DNA of 11,855 bases from Rhodospirillales bacterium. GTDB taxonomy: Bacteria; Pseudomonadota; Alphaproteobacteria; QKFK01; SZUA-500. The translations under genes were made by a program, and so were the position numbers. Below are positions 6,276 through 11,855 of the stretch, in pieces. The first letter of the stretch is position 1; the number at the start of each line of letters is the position of its first letter. Location: the NCBI GenBank assembly GCA_003252195.1, contig QKFK01000236.1, positions 1 to 11,855 on the forward strand, given 5' to 3'. The notes under the pieces are model-generated. The model did not search any database. It saw only the letters and a program-made list of their open reading frames with translations, and was not told where the DNA came from.

Positions 6276-7598
6276 TTATTCAGGAAAAGTTTGATTCTCA
6301 CCAAGGAAAGAACCTAGCAAATAAAGCGAACCACAAATTAAAATACGTGCATTTTTGCATGATGATAATGCTGCAAGCGCCTCTTTAACATTTTTAAAAG
6401 CTTTTACAGGCTTATGTGGTGCTGTTTTGCTGGATATTTCTGCAAGTTCTTGAGCCGAGAATGAAACTTCATTGTGAGGTACTTCAACTGTATAAATCTC
6501 TTTAGAAAAGTTAACCACATGACGTAAAAAACCACCAGCATCTTTTGTTTTAAGCATGCCACATATAACATATAATGGCTTTTCTGCTGCCCATTCACGC
6601 AAAATCGGCTCTAAAACCTCTCCTGCCCCAGGGTTATGCCCGCCATCAATAAACAACTCGGTTGATTTATCTAATATATTATAGAGCAAGCCCTTTTCTA
6701 TCTTTTGCAATCTTCCTGCCCAAGAAACTTCTTTAATAGCTTTGCATGTGTTTGATATATCAAGATTTATATTGTTATTACGCTCACGGATTGTTTTTAG
6801 CGCGGTTAAAGCAAGCCCTAAATTATAGGCTTGATGATTGCCTTTTAAAGAAGGACGTGGATATTCAGCGCTAACACCATTATAAAAATGGTTTATAGCT
6901 TGATTAGAGGCTATATTAACACCCCAGTTTTTGCCATATTCAAGCAATTCAGAGCCTATCTTGATAGCATAATCTCTAAACACTGCCTGCGCTTCTGCCT
7001 CTTGTGGGGCTAAGATACAAACCGAGCCTTGCTTCATAATACAGGCTTTTTCATAGGCTATCTGCGCTATTGTGTCACCTAAATATGATTCATGATCTAG
7101 CGAAATAGGGGTTATAACTGTCGCAATCGGACTTTTTATTACATTTGTAGCATCAAGACGTCCGCCTAAGCCTGTTTCTAACAACAAAAAATCTGCCTTA
7201 ATGCGAGAAAAAGCTAAAAACGCAACCACTGTAGTGATTTCAAAGAATGTAATCGGCTCTCCACCATTCACTCTTTCAACTTCTTGCAACAAGTCTGTTA
7301 AATATGCATCTGAAATTAGCTCACCACTCAAGCGAATACGCTCATTAAAACGCACTAAATGCGGGGAAATATAGCCGTGAACTTTATACCCATTAGCCTC
7401 AAGAATTCCGCGCATAAAAGCAATGGTCGAGCCCTTACCATTAGTGCCCGCAACGTGGATTGCTGGAGGAAGATTGTCTTGCGGATTCCCTAATTTATTA
7501 AGTAGGCTTTTTATCCTGTCTAAAGATAAATCGATAACTTTAGGGTGTAATTGCTGTAAGCGCGACAAAATATCCGCAGAATTAACCTCCTGCAACAT
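6276..7598 (-). CDS. folC: Bifunctional folylpolyglutamate synthase / dihydrofolate synthase
   Basis: FolC joins glutamate to dihydropteroate and then to reduced folates, using ATP, in the cytoplasm. At 440 residues it is near the usual length. The Mur-ligase-type ATP loop is AGTNGKGST (50-58). It is followed by SPHLVRFNERI (78-88), FFEITTVVAFLAF (118-130), LLETGLGGRLDATN (139-152), SLDHESYLG (166-174) and KGNHQAYN (252-259). The C-terminal domain shows WAGRLQ (293-298) and DGGHNP (318-323). The gene starts 25 nt after accD, forming the accD-folC operon common in alphaproteobacteria and other proteobacteria. The ATG at 7598 has an AGGAAT site about 5 nt upstream. A second purine-rich AGGAGG occurs just inside the coding region (about 7586-7591), but no good start codon follows it at proper spacing. 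Confidence 0.95.
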   Translation of the reverse strand: MLQEVNSADILSRLQQLHPKVIDLSLDRIKSLLNKLGNPQDNLPPAIHVAGTNGKGSTIAFMRGILEANGYKVHGYISPHLVRFNERIRLSGELISDAYLTDLLQEVERVNGGEPITFFEITTVVAFLAFSRIKADFLLLETGLGGRLDATNVIKSPIATVITPISLDHESYLGDTIAQIAYEKACIMKQGSVCILAPQEAEAQAVFRDYAIKIGSELLEYGKNWGVNIASNQAINHFYNGVSAEYPRPSLKGNHQAYNLGLALTALKTIRERNNNINLDISNTCKAIKEVSWAGRLQKIEKGLLYNILDKSTELFIDGGHNPGAGEVLEPILREWAAEKPLYVICGMLKTKDAGGFLRHVVNFSKEIYTVEVPHNEVSFSAQELAEISSKTAPHKPVKAFKNVKEALAALSSCKNARILICGSLYLLGSFLGENQTFPE

Positions 7599-7623
7599 CT
7601 TATAATTCCTTATTTTATAAAGA

Positions 7624-8511
7624 TTATTTGCCTTTATCTAAAGTGAGCAAAGTAGCAGCAGGTTTAGTGTTGCGTAAAATGCTAATCACTTTAACCAATT
7701 CTGGACGCAACTCTTTACGAGTTACAACGATATCTACCATACCATGTTCACGCAAATATTCAGCCTTTTGGAAGCCTTCTGGAAGAGTTTGGCGAATAGT
7801 TTGCTCAATAACACGAGCACCAGCAAAGCCAATGATACAACCTTTTTCAGCTACGTGAATATCACCAAGCATAGCAAAAGAAGCGGTTACACCACCTGTT
7901 GTTGGGTCTGCAAGAACAGAAATATAAGGTAAGCCTTTTTCTTTAACTCTATCAACAGCAACCGTTGTTCTAGCCATTTGCATTAAAGATAAAATACCTT
8001 CTTGCATTCTAGCACCACCAGATGATGTTACAGTAATCAATGGAGCGTCTTGCAAAATAGCGAGCTCAGCAGCTGTTACAATACCTTCACCAACAGCCAT
8101 ACCCATTGATCCACCCATAAAGGTAAAGTCAAAAGCAGCAATAACGACAGGCATTCCACCCATTGTTCCGTGAGCTACAATAATAGCATCTTCTTCTTCT
8201 GTCTTTTTACGAGCGTCTTTAATTCTATCTGAATATTTTTTCAAATCTTTAAATTTGAGAGGATCTTTAGGAGGCTCAGGGAGCTCAACACGTTGATATT
8301 CACCATTATCAAACATCATAGCCAATCTTTCTTTAGCGTCTAAACGCATGTGGTGGCCACAATGATGACAAACTTTATCATTTTGCTCTAACTCTCTGCG
8401 GAAAATCATGTTTTCGCAGGCAGGACATTTTACCCAAAGGTTATCTGGTATCTCACGTGGATTAACCATTTTATTGATTTTAGGGCGGACAAAATTTGTT
8501 AACCAATTCAT
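7624..8511 (-). CDS. accD: Acetyl-CoA carboxylase carboxyltransferase subunit beta
   Basis: AccD pairs with AccA to move carboxyl from carboxybiotin on AccB to acetyl-CoA, making malonyl-CoA for fatty-acid synthesis. The 295-residue length is usual. The N-terminal zinc ribbon is intact: Cys29-x2-Cys32 and Cys48-x2-Cys51 (KCPACENMIF and CHHCGHHM). The crotonase-fold core shows FMGGSMGMAVGEGI (131-144), TSSGGARMQEG (162-172), TTGGVTASFAMLGD (204-217) and GFAGARVIEQTI (228-239), which supply the oxyanion-hole glycines. The start has an AGGA site about 10 nt upstream. It is the first gene of the accD-folC pair. In many alphaproteobacteria trp genes lie immediately upstream; here 251 bp of non-coding DNA takes their place. 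Confidence 0.97.
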   Translation of the reverse strand: MNWLTNFVRPKINKMVNPREIPDNLWVKCPACENMIFRRELEQNDKVCHHCGHHMRLDAKERLAMMFDNGEYQRVELPEPPKDPLKFKDLKKYSDRIKDARKKTEEEDAIIVAHGTMGGMPVVIAAFDFTFMGGSMGMAVGEGIVTAAELAILQDAPLITVTSSGGARMQEGILSLMQMARTTVAVDRVKEKGLPYISVLADPTTGGVTASFAMLGDIHVAEKGCIIGFAGARVIEQTIRQTLPEGFQKAEYLREHGMVDIVVTRKELRPELVKVISILRNTKPAATLLTLDKGK

Positions 8512-8581
8512 ATTGTTGTTTTCCTAAAGTTTGTTTTTAACTTGTGCAATATATGGCAAAAACTAGCCTTCGTCAATATTC

Positions 8582-8590
8582 ATTATATCA
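8582..8590 (-). promoter_or_regulatory. Extended -10 promoter for accD-folC
   Basis: The minus strand reads TGATATAAT, a perfect extended -10 element (TGnTATAAT). Transcription would start near 8575, about 65 nt before the accD ATG. There is no convincing -35 hexamer, which extended -10 promoters do not strictly need. Confidence 0.5.
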
Positions 8591-8619
8591 CTTTGATACA
8601 ACCAAAATTACGAGCTTTT

Positions 8620-8645
8620 AGCTATAATATACCTTTATAATAGCT
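8620..8645. repeat. AT-rich dyad upstream of the accD promoter
   Basis: AGCTATAATA (8620-8629) and TATAATAGCT (8636-8645) are inverted copies with one mismatch around a 6-nt centre. On the minus strand the dyad is centred about 57 bp upstream of the predicted accD transcription start. This would suit a regulator site or a small hairpin, but AT-rich DNA yields such dyads by chance. Confidence 0.35.
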
Positions 8646-8714
8646 TCTCAAGTACAATTCTTGTCATTATAGGGTTTAACCTCATAAACTTTTGTTTCAT
8701 TACGCTACTATCAT

Positions 8715-8742
8715 AAAAAAAGCCCCAGAATCTAGGGCTTTT
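8715..8742 (-). terminator. Rho-independent terminator after lapA
   Basis: The stem AAAAGCCC (8718-8725) / GGGCTTTT (8735-8742) has a 9-nt loop. Read on the minus strand it runs into a T tract (8721 down to 8715). It lies 20-48 bp after the lapA stop and closes the ihfB-lapA unit. Confidence 0.8.
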
Positions 8743-8762
8743 ATAAAAATTAATAAATTTGC

Positions 8763-9170
8763 TTATTGCTTTACAAGGCTCATAAAACGCTGCATTAAAG
8801 ATTTTTTATTTGCTTGATTTGCGCTTTTCTCTTCTTCATTTCTTAAATCAACAGCTTTTTTAAGCTCGGTTGCAACATTATCAAGTCGTGTCACTTCTTT
8901 ATTAAGCTTGCTATTCTCTTCTTCTAGTTTTGAGCCTTTTTTGCGGTGCTTGCGAAGCTCTTTTCTAACCTTGCCATCACCAAGCCACACAAACATACCA
9001 CCAAGGAAAAAACCTACCGCCAAACCAATAAGAGTAACTGTAGCAACAGATGTTTCAACCTCATATGGCAAAGGCCACAAGTCAACCAGCACCAAACTGC
9101 GGTTAGACACCGCAAACAATGCCAAGAGCAATGCCACTGGCACGCTAAAAAGAAGATTACGTATTTTCAA
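8763..9170 (-). CDS. lapA: LapA-domain (DUF1049) inner-membrane protein, TTG start
   Basis: A 135-residue protein with two membrane helices (about 5-22 and 43-63) and a charged, Lys/Glu-rich cytoplasmic tail likely to form a coiled coil (about 68-112). The motif FAVSNRSLVLVDLWPLPYEV (19-38) between the helices is typical of LapA-domain proteins. In E. coli LapA works with LapB in assembling or regulating lipopolysaccharide synthesis; in alphaproteobacteria it sits next to ihfB, as here, and its exact role is less clear. The start is TTG (9168-9170): an in-frame TAA at 9183-9185 excludes a longer form, no ATG lies between, and AAAAGG (9179-9184) gives a ribosome binding site 8 nt away. The gap to ihfB is 20 bp, so the two form one operon. 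Confidence 0.87.
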   Translation of the reverse strand: MKIRNLLFSVPVALLLALFAVSNRSLVLVDLWPLPYEVETSVATVTLIGLAVGFFLGGMFVWLGDGKVRKELRKHRKKGSKLEEENSKLNKEVTRLDNVATELKKAVDLRNEEEKSANQANKKSLMQRFMSLVKQ

Positions 9171-9190
9171 AACGAATGCCTTTTATATTT

Positions 9191-9469
9191 TTACTGATTC
9201 AACATATCGCGAAGTTTTTTACCAGTTTTAAAGTATGGAACAACTTTAGAATCAACTGTTACGCTTTCACCAGTACGTGGGTTTCTTCCTTCTCTAGGCT
9301 TTCTTTGTTTGGTTGAAAAAGCACCAAAACCACGAAGCTCTACTCTATCACCACTTGCCAAAGCATCTGTTATTTCATCAAAGACTGTAGCTACAATCTT
9401 TTCAACATCTTTTAGAGAAAGGTTAGGATTGCGTTCAGCAATTTTTTCAATCAATTCAGACCTAGTCAT
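9191..9469 (-). CDS. ihfB: Integration host factor subunit beta
   Basis: A 92-residue DNA-bending protein of the HU/IHF family. The sequence opens MTRSELIEKIAERNPNLS and carries the IhfB-type features LSLKDVEKIV (17-26), GDRVELRGFGAFSTKQR (40-56) and the beta-arm GRNPRTGESV (61-70), with Pro64 as the DNA-intercalating proline; the end is FKTGKKLRDMLNQ. The GDRVELRGFGAF stretch and the position directly after rpsA favour IHF beta over HU. It would pair with an alpha subunit encoded elsewhere. The ribosome binding site is unusual: a GGGGG run (9479-9483) 9 nt before the ATG. A terminator separates it from rpsA, and a promoter-like site lies between them. Confidence 0.93.
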   Translation of the reverse strand: MTRSELIEKIAERNPNLSLKDVEKIVATVFDEITDALASGDRVELRGFGAFSTKQRKPREGRNPRTGESVTVDSKVVPYFKTGKKLRDMLNQ

Positions 9470-9506
9470 TTATATATACCCCCAGAATTAAACTGTACAG
9501 AGTTAC

Positions 9507-9535
9507 ATTTTATAATTAAATCACTTAAAAAACAA
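9507..9535 (-). promoter_or_regulatory. Candidate promoter for ihfB-lapA
   Basis: On the minus strand TTGTTT (9530-9535) and TAAAAT (9507-9512) are separated by 17 bp. Transcription would start near 9500, about 30 nt before the ihfB ATG. The rpsA terminator upstream makes a separate promoter necessary. Confidence 0.5.
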
Positions 9536-9545
9536 CCATATAGTT

Positions 9546-9558
9546 AATCGATAAATTG
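9546..9558 (+). promoter_or_regulatory. Possible IHF binding site upstream of ihfB
   Basis: AATCGATAAATTG matches the IHF consensus WATCARNNNNTTR at all but one defined position (G for A at the fifth base). It sits about 46-58 bp upstream of the predicted ihfB transcription start, where IHF could control its own gene. AT-rich sequence makes single-mismatch sites common. Confidence 0.3.
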
Positions 9559-9561
9559 CGA

Positions 9562-9597
9562 TTGTCTTATGCATGCACGATAACGGTGCATAGACAA
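9562..9597. repeat. Long imperfect dyad between rpsA terminator and ihfB promoter
   Basis: TTGTCT (9562-9567) and AGACAA (9592-9597) form the outer arm. ATGCA (9569-9573) and TGCAT (9587-9591) continue it with one bulged T, giving 11 pairs around a 13-nt centre. An alternative inner pairing is ATGCAC (9573-9578) with GTGCAT (9586-9591). It lies upstream of the predicted -35 element, so it is more likely a protein-binding site or a structure in an rpsA read-through transcript than an ihfB leader. Confidence 0.5.
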
Positions 9598-9642
9598 CTC
9601 CCTTTTAATCAATAATTAGTAGCCAAACAGCTATTAGCCAAT

Positions 9643-9672
9643 AAAAAACGACCCCGCCAAATAACGGGGTCG
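9643..9672 (-). terminator. Strong rho-independent terminator after rpsA
   Basis: A perfect 8-bp GC-rich stem CGACCCCG (9649-9656) / CGGGGTCG (9665-9672) with an 8-nt loop is followed on the minus strand by six T (9648 down to 9643). It begins about 30 nt after the rpsA stop codon. Confidence 0.93.
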
Positions 9673-9701
9673 CCTTATAGTCAAGCAATGAAGCTTTAGG
9701 A

Positions 9702-11417
9702 TTAAGAAGCTTTATCTTCTTCTTTCTTTTGAGCAATAGCTGCGCCCAAAATATCACCCAAAGAAGCGCCTGAATCGGTTGAACCGTACTCAGAAAGAGC
9801 TTTCTTTTCTTCATCAATTTCAAGAGCTTTAACAGAAAGTGTAAGCTTGCGGCTCTTAGAATCAACGCTAGCAATTTTAGCATCGAGTTTTTCACCAACA
9901 GCAAATCTTTCTGGGTTTTGCTCTGCTTTGTCTTTTGACAAGTCAGCTTTGCGAATGAAACCGCTAGCACCATCAATTTCAACTTCTAAGCCTTTATCTG
10001 TAACTTCTTTAATTACACAAGTTACGATTTCGCCTTTTTTCAAAGTTGCAGCACCAGCAAATGGGTCTTCGCTAAGTTGTTTAATACCAAGAGAAATTCT
10101 TTCTTTCTCTACGTCGATATCAAGAACTTTAGCTTTTACAACATCGCCTTTTTTGTATTCTTTCACAGCTTCTTCGCCTGATTTTTCCCAATCAAGGTCA
10201 GAGAAGTGAACCATACCGTCGATGTCGCCATCAAGACCAACAAACAAACCGAATTCAGTAATGTTTTTGATTTCGCCTTCGATGATTTCGCCAACTTTAT
10301 GTTTCTCTTGGAATTCTTTCCATGGGTTTTGAGAACATTGCTTAATACCCAAAGAAATACGACGTTTTTGTGAGTCAACTTCAAGAACCATAACTTCAAC
10401 TTCTTGTGAAGTAGAAACAATTTTACCTGGGTGTACGTTTTTGCGAGTCCAGCTCATTTCTGAAACGTGAACCAAACCTTCAACACCAGCTTCTAACTCA
10501 ACAAATGCACCGTAATCAGTAATGTTAGTTACATTACCTTTAAGTGTGCTATTTACTTGGTATTTAGCTTCAACATCTTTCCATGGATCTTCTTCTAATT
10601 GTTTCATACCCAAAGAAATACGTTGTGTTTCTTCGTTAAAGCGTACGATTTGTACTTTAACTGTTTGACCAACAGTAAGAGCTTCTGATGGGTGGTTGAT
10701 TCTCTTCCAAGAAATGTCTGTAACGTGCAAGAGACCGTCAACACCACCGAGGTCAATAAATGCACCGTAATCAGTAATGTTTTTAACAACACCGTCAAGA
10801 ATTTCACCTTCTTTAAGGTTTTTAACGATTTCTGCTCTTGTTTCTGCTCTTGTTTCTTCCAAAACAGCACGGCGAGAAACAACGATATTGCCTCTAGCTC
10901 TATCCATTTTGAGGATTTGGAAAGGTTGAGCAGAACCCATGATAGGAGTAACATCTCTAACTGGTCTGATGTCAACTTGTGAACCAGGTAAGAATGCGAT
11001 TGCACCGTTAAGGTCAACTGTAAAGCCGCCTTTAACACGTCCAAAGATAACACCGTTAACTCTTTCGCCAGAGTTAAGAGCTTTTTCAAGGTCGTTCCAT
11101 GCTTCTTCACGACGAGCTTTTTCGCGTGAAAGAACAATCATACCGTCTTTATCTTCATAACGATCAACAAACACGTCAATTGTGTCGCCGATAGCTACTT
11201 CTGATGAAGCGCCGAATTCTTTAAGTGCAATACGGCCTTCTGATTTAAGACCAACATCAACGATAGCGCTGTCGTTATCGATTCTAACAACGATACCTTT
11301 TATAACTTCACCTTCGATACCTCTGAGTTGTTCGAAAGATTCGTTAAGAAGAGCTTCAAAATCTTCATTTGCTTCAGGAGCAACGAAACCTGCAGAAGCT
11401 TTTTTAGTTTTAGCCAT
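9702..11417 (-). CDS. rpsA: 30S ribosomal protein S1
   Basis: S1 binds mRNA on the small ribosomal subunit and helps initiation on structured or weak leaders. Six S1 (OB-fold) domains are visible. With residue 1 at ATG 11417 they begin near GEVIKGIVVRI, GERVNGVIFGRV, GEILDGVVKNITDYGAF, STLKGNVTNITDYGAF, GEIIEGEIKNITEFGLF and GEIVTCVIKEVTDKGLE. Domains 3 and 4 are the closest to each other; domain 6 is the most divergent. The product is 571 residues, as expected. I chose ATG 11417 (MAKTKKASAG) because a GGAAAA site (11424-11429) lies about 9 nt upstream and family members begin this way. The frame stays open to a GTG at 11456, which would add 13 residues (584 in all), but that start lies at or before the likely transcription start. 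A terminator closes the gene before ihfB. Confidence 0.97.
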   Translation of the reverse strand: MAKTKKASAGFVAPEANEDFEALLNESFEQLRGIEGEVIKGIVVRIDNDSAIVDVGLKSEGRIALKEFGASSEVAIGDTIDVFVDRYEDKDGMIVLSREKARREEAWNDLEKALNSGERVNGVIFGRVKGGFTVDLNGAIAFLPGSQVDIRPVRDVTPIMGSAQPFQILKMDRARGNIVVSRRAVLEETRAETRAEIVKNLKEGEILDGVVKNITDYGAFIDLGGVDGLLHVTDISWKRINHPSEALTVGQTVKVQIVRFNEETQRISLGMKQLEEDPWKDVEAKYQVNSTLKGNVTNITDYGAFVELEAGVEGLVHVSEMSWTRKNVHPGKIVSTSQEVEVMVLEVDSQKRRISLGIKQCSQNPWKEFQEKHKVGEIIEGEIKNITEFGLFVGLDGDIDGMVHFSDLDWEKSGEEAVKEYKKGDVVKAKVLDIDVEKERISLGIKQLSEDPFAGAATLKKGEIVTCVIKEVTDKGLEVEIDGASGFIRKADLSKDKAEQNPERFAVGEKLDAKIASVDSKSRKLTLSVKALEIDEEKKALSEYGSTDSGASLGDILGAAIAQKKEEDKAS

Positions 11418-11463
11418 TATAAATTTTCCGTTCATTTTAAATGTTTTGCCTGCCACCTAAAAG

Positions 11464-11492
11464 ATATAAATATCAGATAGTTACAAATTCAA
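11464..11492 (-). promoter_or_regulatory. Candidate promoter for rpsA (proximal)
   Basis: On the minus strand TTGAAT (11487-11492) and TTATAT (11464-11469) are 17 bp apart, predicting a start near 11457 and a 40-nt leader. A second, more distal candidate is GTGACA (11577-11582) with TAGTAA (11554-11559), also 17 bp apart, which would give a leader of about 130 nt. Either lies after the upstream terminator, so rpsA appears to have its own promoter. Confidence 0.35.
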
Positions 11493-11607
11493 TTGCTTAT
11501 GTCTTTAACACACCGCAAAGACTCTCCGTCCCCTTATAAATAAGAGTAGAGCATTACTAACATTAAATAAGCTTTTTGTCACCAAGATTCTAAAAATATT
11601 AACCAAT

Positions 11608-11637
11608 AAAAAACCCAACAATATAATGCTGGGTTTT
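11608..11637 (-). terminator. Rho-independent terminator after the right-edge gene
   Basis: The stem AAAACCCA (11610-11617) / TGGGTTTT (11630-11637) has a 12-nt loop, with a run of six T on the minus strand (11613 down to 11608). It lies about 50 bp after the stop at 11687 and separates that gene from rpsA. On the plus strand the T run is shorter. Confidence 0.75.
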
Positions 11638-11686
11638 ATAAAAAATGAGCTTTACATATAATCTTTGAAAAATAAGAGAATTCCTT

Positions 11687-11855
11687 TTATCTTCCGCGGT
11701 TTTTAAGGCTGTCAATTTTCACGCTATCTAACACAAAATCCATAGGTTTTTCACCTTCTTTTGCGTTTGGATTAATCTCTGAATGACCTATATATATAAC
11801 ACCATTGCTTTGCGACAGCTCATATATTCCAAATTTTGCAATATCTTTAATTTGT
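11687..11855 (-). CDS. Unrecognised protein, C-terminal 55 residues only
   Basis: A frame open from the right edge ends at TAA 11687-11689 and gives 55 residues, beginning QIKDIAKFGIYELSQSNGV and ending DSVKIDSLKNRGR. I recognise no domain. It does not look like the end of cytidylate kinase, the gene that usually precedes rpsA. Its reality is supported by the terminator about 50 bp downstream in the same orientation and by the absence of stops over 55 codons in AT-rich DNA. The other frames on this stretch are interrupted. Confidence 0.6.
   Translation of the reverse strand, partial: QIKDIAKFGIYELSQSNGVIYIGHSEINPNAKEGEKPMDFVLDSVKIDSLKNRGR

Noticed and set aside
10163..11137. Lys/Leu-rich minus-strand frames and plus-strand frames inside rpsA
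   Set aside because: They are alternative frames of rpsA, whose six S1 domains are clear.

Overview
The window looks like chromosomal DNA of an AT-rich alphaproteobacterium. The basis is gene order and protein type: rpsA-ihfB-lapA followed by accD-folC on one strand is a characteristic alphaproteobacterial arrangement, the Fur protein is of the alphaproteobacterial Fur/Mur type, and the left-edge PAS kinase resembles the DivL-like kinases of that class. Base composition is low in G+C throughout, as in host-associated or streamlined lineages. I cannot name the genus. No phage, transposon, CRISPR array or integrated element is visible.

Layout. Bases 1-1194 (minus) hold the first 398 codons of a membrane-anchored multi-PAS sensor protein whose C-terminal part lies off the left edge. 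A divergent gap leads to tsaB (1341-2027, plus) and a Fur/Mur regulator (2102-2512, plus). A tRNA-Ala(GGC) with a terminator follows (2742-2851). An unrecognised gene at 3074-3810 is broken by a frameshift in a GAGAGA run. Everything to the right is on the minus strand: a RimJ/RimL-type acetyltransferase (3825-4355), a lipoprotein with a trypsin-like domain that has lost its catalytic His and Ser (4361-6217), folC (6276-7598), accD (7624-8511), a LapA-domain membrane protein (8763-9170), ihfB (9191-9469) and rpsA (9702-11417). The right edge carries the last 55 codons of an unrecognised gene ending at 11687.

How the genes work together. Most are housekeeping: t6A tRNA modification (TsaB), metal-responsive transcription (Fur/Mur), fatty-acid synthesis (AccD), folate polyglutamylation (FolC), nucleoid architecture (IHF beta) and translation (S1, tRNA-Ala). 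Transcription units can be read from terminators and promoter-like sites: rpsA alone, ending at a strong hairpin (9643-9672); ihfB-lapA, ending at 8715-8742; accD-folC from an extended -10 promoter; then the lipoprotein-acetyltransferase pair.

The most interesting points are departures from the usual alphaproteobacterial layout and one odd protein. The trp genes often found between lapA and accD, rimI between tsaB and fur, and cmk upstream of rpsA are all absent from their usual places. The 618-residue lipoprotein looks like a pseudoprotease joined to an unknown N-terminal domain by an Ala/Lys/Glu-rich helix. The unknown gene at 3074 may have been inactivated recently. I do not see a multi-gene system that I would call new.
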